Positions 50,301-55,731 are shown, numbered from the stretch's first letter. The stretch: 64,000 nucleotides of DNA from Xenorhabdus szentirmaii DSM 16338 (GCF_002632585.1 NZ_NIBV01000002.1:1754561-1818560); one strand, 5' to 3'. Notes: generated by a model not told the origin, from the letters alone. Numbers and translations are program-made.

Positions 50301-53292
50301 AGGGGTCATGGTTGAACACCGCAACGTTCTCCGCCTCATCATCAACAGTGGTTTTGCGGATATCGGCCCGGATGATTGTATTGCCCATTGTGCCAACATT
50401 GCATTCGATGCATCGACATGGGAAATTTGGGCGGCCCTCCTTAACGGAGGACGTCTGTATGTCGTTTCACAACCTGTGCTGTTCGATCCGAAACGTTTCT
50501 GTGATTCACTCATCAAAGGAAAAGTCACCGCTCTTTGGCTAACCACCGGTTTGTTCAATGAATATCTCGACACCCTCAGGCCCTTGTTCGGGCAATTACG
50601 CTATTTGCTCGTTGGCGGCGATGTCCTTGATCCCAATAAAATTCAGCAAGTACAACAGGCTGAATCAAGGCCAGACCATTTATTCAATGGCTACGGCCCG
50701 ACAGAAACCACCACCTTTGCCACGACCTATACTATTCCGTCTTTTGTCGATGTAACACGCTCTGTTCCTATTGGCCGCCCGATTGCCAATACCCGGATTT
50801 ATCTCCTTGATGCCTGCCGCCAACCTGTGCCACTGGGGGCAACCGGTGAAATTTACATTGCAGGGCACGGCGTTGCCCGGGGTTATCTGAATCACCCTGA
50901 ACTGACAGCCGAATGTTTCCTTGCCGATCCATTCTCCCAGGATAAAAATGCCCGCATGTACAAAACCGGGGATCTGGGCCGTTGGCTGCCCGATGGCAAC
51001 CTTGAATATCTTGGCCGCAATGATTTTCAGGTCAAATTGCGCGGTTTCCGTATCGAGCCCGGTGAAATCGAGGCAAGACTGAAACAATGTCACGGTGTAC
51101 GTGAAGCACGGGTATTGGCTCGCGAAGTGCTTGCTTATAAAAACATGGCCGACGAAAATAAGGCGGGACAAAAACGTCTGGTCGCGTATCTGCTGCCACA
51201 ATCAGGAGCCGAACTTGTGCCCGCAGAGTTACGCCAGCAACTCACCCAGTATCTTGCTGACTATATGCTCCCCAGTGCGTATGTGATATTGGACAGTTTT
51301 CCGCTGACACCGAACGGCAAACTCGACCGTCAGGCTTTACCTGATCCTGATGATTCTGCCCTTGTCACACACGGCTATGAAGCACCAAGCGGTGAAACTG
51401 AAATTGCCCTAGCTGAAATCTGGCAAAATTTACTGGGTCTGGAGCGCATCGGCCGCCATGACCATTTCTTTGAACTCGGCGGTCATTCACTGCTCGCGGT
51501 AAAATTGTTAAATCTTATGCGTGAAAAAAATATGGAAGTTCCCCTGACCGCTTTATTCGCTCATCCCACTTTATGCCATCTGGCTTCCATCGTCGGAGAA
51601 CACCCTGTTATGCCCATTTCTCCCTTTGATACAAATCCTGTTCCCCTCAACCCGACAGGATCTTTATTGCCTTTATTCTTGATCCATGAAGCATCCGGCG
51701 ACCCTCTGGTCTATTCACCGCTGGCGGCTTTACTGCCGGATGAGCTTCCTGTCTATGCGTTACAGGCGCTTGGCATTCATACCCTTGAGCATCCACCGGC
51801 ATCCATTGAGGCGCTGGCGGCCTGCCATATTCAGGCAATCCGCCGCATCCAGCCACAAGGGCCTTATCGTCTGGCCGGCTGGTCAATAGGTGGATTAATT
51901 GCCTATGAAATCGCCCAGCAGCTTATCGCAGAGGGTGAAACCGTCGAATTCATCGGAATGATCGACTCCTACCTTCACCCTGATAGCGATAAAGACCCCG
52001 GTCAGCCATCAATCACCGCCGATAAGACGGTGGATAAGGAAGCAGAACAAATTGCCTCCTTCATTGACTCACTGCGTACTCAAGAAAATATCCACGACGA
52101 GCAGGCTCTGGAAGCGCTGTATAAATTCAGCCAATTGGAGCAAGTGATTGACTACTGCATTGAGCGCCAATGGTTACCCTCAGCGATCACCCGCGAAGAT
52201 ATTCTCCTGCGGCTCTACAGCGCCGAGATGATTACACAACTGGGCCAAAGTTACACCGCACCCCAGTCATCCTTGCCCGTTCACCTTTATATAGCCGATG
52301 ACGGCCCTGAAGATATCTGGCGCGGCTGGCGTGATATTGTCGGTCAGCATTCAGAAGTCCACCTGACTGGCGGAACCCATTTCTCCATCATGCACCGTCC
52401 GTTCTTGAACCATCTGGCCGATTCCATCATCGAACATCTGGGCGCTGTGCCTGCATTTGATCCCAGTGTCATGGTTCAACAAGGCTCGCAATGGGTATCA
52501 CCGCTCTTTTGCCTGCCCGGAGCGGGGGCCAGCCCTTCCAGTCTGCTTGGGTTAACACTGGCCTTCCCCCGGCAATTACCGCTGTATGCTTTACAGGCAC
52601 GGGGGTTTACTGACGAACATAACGTCCCTTACGCCAGTGTCGAGGGAGCGGCGCGCGCTTATCTCCGGATTATCCGCCAAATCCAGCCCCACGGCCCTTA
52701 TCATCTGCTGGGGCACTCTTTTGGTGGCTGGATTGCCTTCGAAATGGCATTGCAATTGCAGACTCAGGGAGAAACCGTCTCTGACCTGATCCTTATCGAC
52801 ACTGATGAGCCCAACCAACAAGGCAGCCCGCTAAAATCATACAACCGTGTTGAAACGATCATGGAGCTCATTGATATCTACAATATGATATTAGAGCAGC
52901 CTCTCCCGCTCACAAGGCAGGATTTCGACAATATGGACCAGAATGAACACACTCAGCACCTGCACAATGCCTTGGTGAAAGTCGGGCTATTCCCTGCCAA
53001 AACCCCCATGTCACTGTTGCAGGGCATCATCCGTGTGATGCAGGCTAACCTGAATACCGCCTATCAACCGCGCACGCGCTATAAGGGGCTTGTTCATCTG
53101 GTCAATGCGGAGCAAGGGGATGCCGATGAAAAAAGCACGCGCGAGATCCAATGGAACAACCATGTGACACAGCTAAACGCAATGATGGTGCCCGGCAATC
53201 ACATGACGATGTTGTCCGAGCCCCAAATCGGCCAATGGACAGCAACACTATGGCAGGCATTAACTTATGTCGATAACCCATTGCTGAAATAA
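38311..53292 (+). CDS. Four-module nonribosomal peptide synthetase with tandem thioesterases (termination protein)
   Basis: This 4993-aa protein has the order docking helix-C-A-T / CE-A-T / C-A-T / C-A-T-TE-TE. Carrier serines are near residues 1068, 2201, 3282 and 4393; TE serines near 4525 (GWSIGG) and 4803 (GHSFGG). Predicted substrates are Ala, beta-Ala, Pro and Val, with Ala11 epimerized. It finishes the peptide and releases it, probably as a macrolactone through Thr7 (inference). The annotated ATG overlaps the previous stop (ATGA). The internal ATG at 38326 (residue 6) has a better placed AGGA and matches the conserved internal Met of the second synthetase, so it may be the real start. 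An 8-bp GC hairpin lies between its stop and the decarboxylase gene. Confidence 0.95.
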   Translation: MIRNEMDLDNLKRAVLKKKIKEQLQARKHQNRPSIKPVARDLPVPLSFAQQRLWFLNQLDPAASLAYHLPVALRLIGRLNHDALTQTLNQLVARHESLRTRFMLVEGQPCQYIDPADIGFTLSREDLRPLDTATRLARVAELTALEAKTPFDLTQGPLIRGQLLQLTDKEHVLLLTQHHIISDGWSIGVLVHELGVLYRAAFDGLDDPLRPVPIQYADYAVWQREWLQGAVLAQQRDFWCTQLKGAPALLDLPTDRPRPPVQSYAGRQIPVEFDAALLNALKSLGQRHNTTLFMTVLAAWGIVLARLSGQDDIVIGTPVANRPHREIEGLIGFFVNTLALRVTLDNTLRVTDLLTQVRERALSAYAHQDLPFEQVVEALQPERSLSYSPIFQVMLAFNNTPAKTLTLPDLQLAPAEQKRHSTHFDMTLSLTETDTGLFGELEYAVDLFDAATIKRIVSYLKHVLVGMTKDETQFITHLTMLPDAERQQLLVEFNATASDFPQDALIHQLFEAQAANTPDATAIVCDEQSLSYEELNRRANRLAHHLIALGVCPDDRVAICIERNLETVVGLLGILKAGGAYVSLDPAYPSERLAYILEDAAPVVIVAQKTLADKVSGSMPVVFIEDIINAPGFAEPQPITALPKTQCPANPDAQARGLTASHLAYVIYTSGSTGLPKGVAIAHRNTVNFLCWAKHTFSPEELNQTLFATSLNFDLAVYECFTPLISGGTVHIIPDALSLIATEHSAAKYGPTKHAISLINTVPSAIAHLIEANAIPTGVQTVNLAGEALKSHLVEHLFSRSTVRSVCNLYGPSETTTYSTWVRMERETGFVNHIGRPIANTRIYVLDSQGQPVPIGVAGEIYIAGSGVARGYLNRPELTAERFLVDPFSSDLNARMYKTGDLGRWLPEGNIEYLGRNDFQVKLRGFRIELGEIESQLMKCDGVREAVVIVREALSDENIADQKRLVAYLRPLEGVTLIPAELRQTLTQHLAEYMIPSAFVVLNAFPLTPNGKLDRQALPAPDASAVVSREYEAPVGEVETALAHIWQGLLKLDQVGRHDHFFELGGHSLMIVSLTEQLHNLGWRLEVRNVFATPVLSELAHAILASQNDTHDFVVPPNLISAGCTEITPDMLPLVSLSRDEINAIAKTIPGGVSNIQDIYPLAPLQKGILFQHLLQTQGDDYLLQSMLAFDTRERLDAFLDALQGVINRHDILRTSVYWQDLAEPVQVVWRQATLPARLLPSSPLTPETTDDVASQLRAYTDPRRHRLDLNRAPLFAADFAHEPVQNEWLLSLRFHHLVSDHMTLELIFSEIALLLHRNKLHQNKLHGGKSQGQADMLPPALPYRNFIAQTLTMPMAAHEDYFRTQFADIDEPTAPFGILNVQSNHCSIRESRRPVGSELASTIRAQARRLGISPSVLFHVALAQVLAQTSGHDDVVFGSVLLGRLQGISGAGRMLGMFINTLPMRISLSGHSVNGYSALEVVQATYRNLTELLEHEQAPLSLAQQCSGVAQPTPLFSVLLNYRHSQASGSDTVNAAWQGMRVLTAEERTNYPISLSVDDSGTDFHLMAQTVDALDPDRIINYLVTAISGLVDTLARNPQQPILQIPVLPEAEQQKLLVDFNATQADFPQNRLTHQLFEIAVLHHPADTAIICSDTEHGDQSLSYAELNRRANRLAHYLITLGVRPNDRVAMCTERSPDMVIGLLAILKAGGAYVPLDPAYPAERLFYMLEDSAPVVLLTQTATRNIFARADVISIPIVMLDAQTSLMATQPDHNPVVSALTKDSPAYVVYTSGSTGLPKGVVNSHHALCNRLLWFVRDIVTHPLVTALKTSISFVDSLTETLGSLLSGTELPGEELSDGKSLAGGKLVVFSDHEVKDPALFCEGLQRLAVNHLVVVPSLLKLLVQNHGESLKTIRTLICSGERLAPELAREAITHCPWLRLLNFYGSSEITGDATWYEYSAEVGVPDASVIGRPIANTRSYILDTHGRPVPLGVTGEIYIAGDGVACGYLNRPELTAERFLPDPFSANPDARMYKTGDLGRWLPDGNIEYLGRNDFQVKLRGFRIELGEIEARLMTCHGVREAVVLAREDEPGQKRLVAYLRPQEGVELKPAELRQELAQHLADYMLPSAFVTLDAFPLTPNGKLNRQAFPAPDPSSVIAQRYEMPAGDIETTLAQIWQTLLGLERVGRHDNFFELGGHSLLAVQLVARIRQTLGRELPLHKIFAQPVLMMMAHALGDIDQTAQALIPTADRSQPLPLSFAQQRLWFLGQLDPSASQAYHLPAALRLAGSLNRHALTFALNSLVTRHESLRTRFVAIEGRPFQHIDPADSGFSLSYQDLRQLPATLHDQRIAELIALEARTHFDFAHGPLIRGQLLQLANEEHVLLLTQHHIITDGWSVSILVRELGDYYRAALNNDEVSLPALPVQYADYAVWQRDPKQGAMLKAQRDFWCAQLEGIPALLTLPTDRPRPAVQTYIGGQVPFCFDAPLLASLKELGQRHNTTLFMTLLSAWSIVLARFSGQDDVVIGTPVANRPHQELEGLIGFFVNTLALRIRFRDDLSVTELLAQVREQALAAYAHQALPFEQIVEALQPERSLSYSPIFQVMMTLNNTPPQQLTLPDLQLSSVEQGHYGALFDLTLALIETDSALVGSLSYAADLFDSATIERMVGYLKNILTAMSADDTQSVATLPLLSDAERQKLLVHFNAPEDFNASEENYTEDTFIHRLFEHQSAQNPDAAAVVFGNQSLKYGELNRRANQLAHYLITLGVRPDERVAICVERSLDMVVGLLAILKAGGAYVPLDPAYPAERLAYMLGDAKPVALLTQRALAGRLNNVIPSTEHVMVVLDAEEQNQRLMTQPVFNPDPLARGLASHHLAYVIYTSGSTGLPKGVEMPLAALSNLLQWHRHAPSQPSGAGKTLQFAALGFDVAFQETFTTLCEGGCLVLINETVRREPHQLLRLIEQEHIDRIFLPYIALQQLAEAANDQQEAVSCLRNIITAGEQLRITPAIQHLLQRADHCRLHNHYGPTESHVVTSYILDKERHSWPLLPPIGRPIANARIYILDGYGQPVPLGVAGEIYIAGAGIARGYLNRPELTAERFLIDPFSADPNARMYKTGDLGRWLPDGNIECLGRNDFQVKIRGFRIELGEIEAKLMACRGVRKAVVITREDEPGQKRLVAYLQPQDGIELVPAELREQLARHLADYMLPGAFVTLDAFPLTPNGKLDRQSLPAPDSSSVATRDYVAPVGETETTLAQIWQTLLGLERVGRHDHFFELGGHSLLAVQLVARIRQTLARELSLRQLFAQPVLMQLAHTLMDNTTLMDNATLTEHDTLTDHAIEMQAVIPVADRSQPLPLSFSQQRLWFIGQLDPSASQAYHLPTALRLSGLLDHHALTVALNRLVARHESLRTRFLLVEGQPCQHVDPADIGFTLSFHDLRQLGPELHEQRVAGLAEQEAQMPFDFIQGPLIRGQLLKLADEEHVLLLTMHHIITDGWSIGVLVRELGEFYCAALNHAALNGHGDPLPPLPIQYADYAVWQHKILQGTRLTEQRDFWCHQLDGIPALLTLPTDRPRPALQSYVGDQISFHLDAPLLTSVKALGQRHNSTLFMAVLTAWSIVLSKLSGQDDIVIGTPVANRPHHELEGLIGFFVNTLALRVTLRHGSSVADLIAQVHERALAAYDHQDLPFEQVVEALQPERNLSYSPLFQVMLTLNNTPAQMLALPGLQLQPLEQPHHKTHFDLTLSLVETETGLAGALEYAADLFDATTVERMVSYLTHVLTAMVADENQPVATLPMLPPSERQQLLAEFNATQADFPQDALIHQLFEAQAVQQPDAIAVVHEDQTLSYHELNQRANRLAHHLIALGVQPDDRVAICVERSLDSVVGLLAILKAGGAYVPLDPNYPAERLAYMLEDAEPVVLLTQASQLAKLPDTIPLVILDIQHIDTQDIDTQDIDTQNILPETLSTHNPEMHMRGLTSRHLAYVIYTSGSTGQPKGVMVEHRNVLRLIINSGFADIGPDDCIAHCANIAFDASTWEIWAALLNGGRLYVVSQPVLFDPKRFCDSLIKGKVTALWLTTGLFNEYLDTLRPLFGQLRYLLVGGDVLDPNKIQQVQQAESRPDHLFNGYGPTETTTFATTYTIPSFVDVTRSVPIGRPIANTRIYLLDACRQPVPLGATGEIYIAGHGVARGYLNHPELTAECFLADPFSQDKNARMYKTGDLGRWLPDGNLEYLGRNDFQVKLRGFRIEPGEIEARLKQCHGVREARVLAREVLAYKNMADENKAGQKRLVAYLLPQSGAELVPAELRQQLTQYLADYMLPSAYVILDSFPLTPNGKLDRQALPDPDDSALVTHGYEAPSGETEIALAEIWQNLLGLERIGRHDHFFELGGHSLLAVKLLNLMREKNMEVPLTALFAHPTLCHLASIVGEHPVMPISPFDTNPVPLNPTGSLLPLFLIHEASGDPLVYSPLAALLPDELPVYALQALGIHTLEHPPASIEALAACHIQAIRRIQPQGPYRLAGWSIGGLIAYEIAQQLIAEGETVEFIGMIDSYLHPDSDKDPGQPSITADKTVDKEAEQIASFIDSLRTQENIHDEQALEALYKFSQLEQVIDYCIERQWLPSAITREDILLRLYSAEMITQLGQSYTAPQSSLPVHLYIADDGPEDIWRGWRDIVGQHSEVHLTGGTHFSIMHRPFLNHLADSIIEHLGAVPAFDPSVMVQQGSQWVSPLFCLPGAGASPSSLLGLTLAFPRQLPLYALQARGFTDEHNVPYASVEGAARAYLRIIRQIQPHGPYHLLGHSFGGWIAFEMALQLQTQGETVSDLILIDTDEPNQQGSPLKSYNRVETIMELIDIYNMILEQPLPLTRQDFDNMDQNEHTQHLHNALVKVGLFPAKTPMSLLQGIIRVMQANLNTAYQPRTRYKGLVHLVNAEQGDADEKSTREIQWNNHVTQLNAMMVPGNHMTMLSEPQIGQWTATLWQALTYVDNPLLK
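38440..41640 (+). other. NRPS module 11: C, A (Ala), T; residue epimerized downstream
   Basis: LCL condensation domain. Adenylation code D-L-Y-N-N-A-L-T-Y, one residue from the alanine code of module 3. Carrier motif GGHSLMIVSL, followed by a dual C/E, so D-Ala is expected. Confidence 0.83.
41680..45040 (+). other. NRPS module 12: dual C/E with variant signature, A (beta-alanine), T
   Basis: The signature reads QHLLQTQGD, so the first His of the HH pair is Gln; catalytic HHLVSDH is intact. The A domain is divergent: the FD of core A4 is replaced by FVDS, giving the code V-D-T-V-I-S-F-G-D. Val at 235 and Asp at 236 is the pattern of beta-amino-acid domains, and V-D-x-V-I-S-x-x-D agrees with the beta-alanine code VDWVISLAD. 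The adjacent aspartate decarboxylase gene supports beta-alanine. A 15-bp repeat lies at 42256-42285 in the C/E domain. Confidence 0.88.
42256..42285 (+). repeat. In-frame 15-bp repeat in NRPS module 12
   Basis: TTGCACCGGAATAAA (42256-42270) and TTGCACCAGAATAAA (42271-42285), followed by TTGCACGG, encode a repeated LHQNK segment. The insert is in the dual C/E domain after the helix that follows the HHLVSDH motif, where length varies between modules. Confidence 0.8.
45070..48255 (+). other. NRPS module 13: C, A (Pro), T
   Basis: LCL condensation domain (HHIITDG). Adenylation code D-V-Q-F-I-A-H-V-V, proline. The A domain is a close relative of module 1: both have PKGVEMPL after the A3 motif and the NHYGPTESHVV segment. 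An 18-bp repeat at 46426-46461 lies in the C-A linker. Confidence 0.87.
46426..46461 (+). repeat. In-frame 18-bp repeat in NRPS module 13
   Basis: TTCAATGCCCCTGAAGAT and TTCAATGCCTCTGAAGAA lie side by side and duplicate the FNAPED segment of the C-A linker, where other modules have a single FNATQAD. Confidence 0.8.
48259..48330 (+). repeat. In-frame 18-bp repeat, four copies, between modules 13 and 14
   Basis: Four units begin ACATTGATGGATAACACC (48259-48276) and follow without gap to 48330; the last two have diverged. They encode TLMDNTTLMDNATL and so on. The array extends the T13-C14 linker relative to all other T-C linkers in the operon. Confidence 0.88.
48365..51600 (+). other. NRPS module 14: C, A (Val), T
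   Basis: LCL condensation domain (HHIITDG). Adenylation code D-A-W-W-L-G-G-T-F, valine. An 18-bp four-copy repeat precedes it in the T13-C14 linker, and a 15-bp three-copy repeat at 50143-50187 sits in the A-domain loop before core A3. The last carrier protein (GGHSLLAVKL) hands the chain to the thioesterases. Confidence 0.85.
50143..50187 (+). repeat. In-frame 15-bp repeat, three copies, in NRPS module 14
   Basis: CACATTGATACGCAA, GACATTGATACACAA and GATATTGATACACAA encode repeated DIDTQ in the A-domain loop before core A3. Confidence 0.85.
51640..53285 (+). other. Tandem thioesterase domains TE1-TE2
   Basis: TE1 (about 51640-52450) has the nucleophile motif GWSIGG (Ser about 4525) and a later GGTHFSIM His region. 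TE2 (about 52480-53285) has GHSFGG (Ser about 4803) and the NHMTML His region. Both appear catalytically complete. Tandem TEs are known from lipopeptide synthetases, where the first usually cyclises or releases and the second can assist or proofread; which does what here is not visible. Confidence 0.85.
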
Positions 53293-53351
53293 TGATTGAT
53301 GGCTTATGGTCAGAACGGTGAAGGCTGTTCCCTTCACCTGTAATATGGGGT

Positions 53352-53370
53352 CCGCCCTGACTCAGGGCGG
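53352..53370 (+). terminator. GC-rich hairpin between the last NRPS gene and the decarboxylase gene
   Basis: CCGCCCTG (53352-53359) and CAGGGCGG (53363-53370) form a perfect 8-bp stem with a 3-nt loop. It lies 60 bp after the NRPS stop and 26 bp before the decarboxylase ATG. The following bases (gttagtgatt) are not a T run, so it may attenuate or stabilise rather than terminate fully. The decarboxylase RBS lies just after it. Confidence 0.5.
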
Positions 53371-53395
53371 GTTAGTGATTCTAAAGAGGCAAATT

Positions 53396-55060
53396 ATGCT
53401 GCATTTTCTTGACAGTCTGGATCGCAACGAGGCAGATAAAACAACACCTGACACTTCCTGCATGGAGCAACAGGAATGGCAAGCGCTCATCGACCAATTC
53501 ATTTCCCATGTCGATGAGGAACAACTGCTCGAACTGGAAACAAATATTGCGGGTGACCCTGTTACTTTTTGTCATCGAGAACTCAACAAGCCAATATGCG
53601 AACTGACTGAGCTTGAAAAAATGTTTTCTTCGGTGGATATTCCGGAATCTCCGGTTGAAGCCAAGGCCTATATCAGGCATTTGGAGACAGATGTTTTCAA
53701 TCAGGTAGTCCCTGTATCCTCACCCACTTTTGTGGGTCACATGACATCTGCCCTTCCCACCCATTTGCCTGCACTCAGTAAGATATTGACCGCGTTGAAT
53801 CAGAATTTGGTCAAATTAGAGACTTCTCATGTCCTAACTGCACTTGAGCGTCAGGTTCTGGGCATGATGCACAAACTGGTCTATGACCGTGATGACGATT
53901 TCTATCATCAATGGCTTCATGATGGCGACCATGCTCTGGCCGCTTTTTGTTCTGGGGGAACGCTGGCCAATCTGACGGCCATGTGGGCATGCCGCAACCA
54001 ACTGATGCCGGCAGACGGCGATTTTTCCGGCATTGCCCGTGAAGGGCTGGCCAGGGGACTCCTTCATTATGGTTACAATGGATTGGCTATTCTGGTATCA
54101 GAACTGGGGCACTATTCATTGAAAAAAACCGCTGACGTGCTCGGATTGGGGCAAGATGCACTGATAAAAGTCAACACTGACAGAAACGGGCGGATCTGCA
54201 TTGATGATTTACACACCCAATTGCAGCACCTGCACGAACGCAATATCAAGCCGATGGCGATTGTCGGCATTGCCGGTACGACGGAAACCGGCGCCATCGA
54301 TCCATTAAATGTGCTGGCAGATATTGCTGAACGGGAGCAATGTCATTTCCATGTCGATGCGGCCTGGGGCGGTGCCAGTTTACTGTCAGAGCGCCACCGG
54401 CATTTATTCGCGGGCATTGAGCGCGCCGATACCGTCACCATTGATGCCCACAAGCAAATGTACGTTCCCATGGGTTCAGGCATGGTTCTGTTCCGTCAAC
54501 CCGCCCTGACGGATGCCATTGCGCAGCATGCCAACTACATTTTACGCAAAGGATCGAAAGATTTGGGTCGCCATACGCTGGAAGGTTCACGCAGCGCAAT
54601 GTCTCTGATGCTGCACAGCAATTTTCATCTGTTGGGCAAGCGAAGACTGGGAAACCTGATCGATGCAAGCATCGAAAAAGCACAACAATTCGCAAACATG
54701 ATCCGCCAGCAAGATGATTTTGAATTAATCAGCGAACCCCAGCTCTGCCTGCTGACTTACCGGTATGCGCCACAAGCAGTGTTGCAGGCGCTATGCGAAG
54801 GGCCTGACGCCAGAAAACAAACATTGCACGAAGCGCTTAATGCACTCAACCAAAATATTCAGACCATGCAATGGACTGCGGGAAACTCCTTTGTTTCACG
54901 CACCTGTCTCCGCCCGGTGCAATGGGCCGGGCAACCCACCATCGTTTTTCGTGTTGTACTGGCCAATCCGCTGACGACATTGGAAATGCTTGATGACATG
55001 TTGAAAGAACAGCGTCAGTTAGCCCAACAAAGCCCATACTGGAAAACACTGCAAGACTGA
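53396..55060 (+). CDS. panP: PLP-dependent aspartate 1-decarboxylase, PanP type (beta-alanine supply)
   Basis: This is a group II pyridoxal-phosphate decarboxylase of 554 aa counted from the ATG at 53396, which has agagg at 53384-53388. An upstream in-frame ATG at 53306 would add 30 poorly fitting residues that span the hairpin region. The PLP-binding segment HVDAAWGGA and the Schiff-base lysine in DAHKQMY (Lys about 353) are present, as is the GTTETGA motif. The N-terminal region and length fit the PanP family, which decarboxylates aspartate to beta-alanine and replaces PanD in some gamma-proteobacteria. Glutamate or aromatic decarboxylases are the alternatives. It directly follows a synthetase whose module 12 has a beta-alanine-type code, so its likely job is precursor supply for the peptide. 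Confidence 0.82.
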   Translation: MLHFLDSLDRNEADKTTPDTSCMEQQEWQALIDQFISHVDEEQLLELETNIAGDPVTFCHRELNKPICELTELEKMFSSVDIPESPVEAKAYIRHLETDVFNQVVPVSSPTFVGHMTSALPTHLPALSKILTALNQNLVKLETSHVLTALERQVLGMMHKLVYDRDDDFYHQWLHDGDHALAAFCSGGTLANLTAMWACRNQLMPADGDFSGIAREGLARGLLHYGYNGLAILVSELGHYSLKKTADVLGLGQDALIKVNTDRNGRICIDDLHTQLQHLHERNIKPMAIVGIAGTTETGAIDPLNVLADIAEREQCHFHVDAAWGGASLLSERHRHLFAGIERADTVTIDAHKQMYVPMGSGMVLFRQPALTDAIAQHANYILRKGSKDLGRHTLEGSRSAMSLMLHSNFHLLGKRRLGNLIDASIEKAQQFANMIRQQDDFELISEPQLCLLTYRYAPQAVLQALCEGPDARKQTLHEALNALNQNIQTMQWTAGNSFVSRTCLRPVQWAGQPTIVFRVVLANPLTTLEMLDDMLKEQRQLAQQSPYWKTLQD

Positions 55061-55254
55061 TATCTATAACGCGCCAGTTATCATGTTCAAGGCGATTAAA
55101 TATTCCGTCGCCTTTCATATCACCTTTCACATTGCTGTTTTATTGGCGATATATTAAAATCCATTAAACAGACTTGTAATACCCAATCAAACGGAATTAA
55201 ATTTTAAATCCCTTCATTTTTATTTTCTTTCTTATTCATTTACTTAATGATTTT

Positions 55255-55653
55255 TTGATACAAATTATCAAATTTAACTCTGATTTTACAATGGACATGA
55301 TATTATTAAATAACTTCATTAACGCTGACCTCTCTGTTTATTATTTTGTTTCTATTTTCGCACCAATTCAATATATCTCACTAATAAACTTATTTAAAAA
55401 ATCAGAAAAAACAGCCTCACCTATTTTATTCTGCCGTCTAATCACTTCTGTGGCATTAAGTATACTTTCAGCTATTCTGCTACTTTTCTTGCTACTTATT
55501 GGCATAAAAACCATTATCGTCATGATAGATCTCAATTATACTCAAAAGATATATGTTCTTTTTAGCGTTTCGATTTTATATCTATTCGTTATACCTGTTG
55601 CATTGATTTTCGCCAGCCGATTTAGTGTTAAGTTTTTATTTAAAAATAAATAA
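55255..55653 (+). CDS. Small hydrophobic membrane protein, unknown function
   Basis: A 132-aa frame beginning with TTG at 55255; the first ATG is at 55291 and would give 120 aa. Neither has a convincing ribosome binding site. It contains hydrophobic stretches at about 27-48, 58-92 and 101-122, consistent with two or three membrane segments, and ends with a basic tail. The DNA is AT-rich like its surroundings. I do not recognise a family. It sits between the decarboxylase and the convergent mig-14 gene, so a link with the peptide (for example immunity) is possible but unsupported. Confidence 0.5.
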   Translation: MIQIIKFNSDFTMDMILLNNFINADLSVYYFVSIFAPIQYISLINLFKKSEKTASPILFCRLITSVALSILSAILLLFLLLIGIKTIIVMIDLNYTQKIYVLFSVSILYLFVIPVALIFASRFSVKFLFKNK

Positions 55654-55697
55654 AAATATGATGAAATATCAGCTAGTTATAATGAATAAATGTCCAT

Positions 55698-55715
55698 CTC
55701 AGCTAGCTTGCTGAG
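55698..55715. other. Short hairpin in the convergent intergenic region
   Basis: CTCAGC (55698-55703) and GCTGAG (55710-55715) form a 6-bp stem with a 6-nt loop. It lies 17 bp before a much longer palindrome and may act with it at the 3' ends of the two converging genes. Confidence 0.4.
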
Positions 55716-55731
55716 AACGATCCCACCAACC

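Noticed and set aside
5160..53292. Siderophore or hybrid PKS-NRPS pathway
   Set aside because: No ketosynthase, acyltransferase, ketoreductase, hydroxylase or DHB-type genes are present, and the predicted residues contain no metal-chelating group.
53306..53395. N-terminal extension of the decarboxylase starting at 53306
   Set aside because: The 30 extra residues run through the intergenic hairpin and do not look like a decarboxylase N-terminus; ATG 53396 has a proper ribosome binding site.
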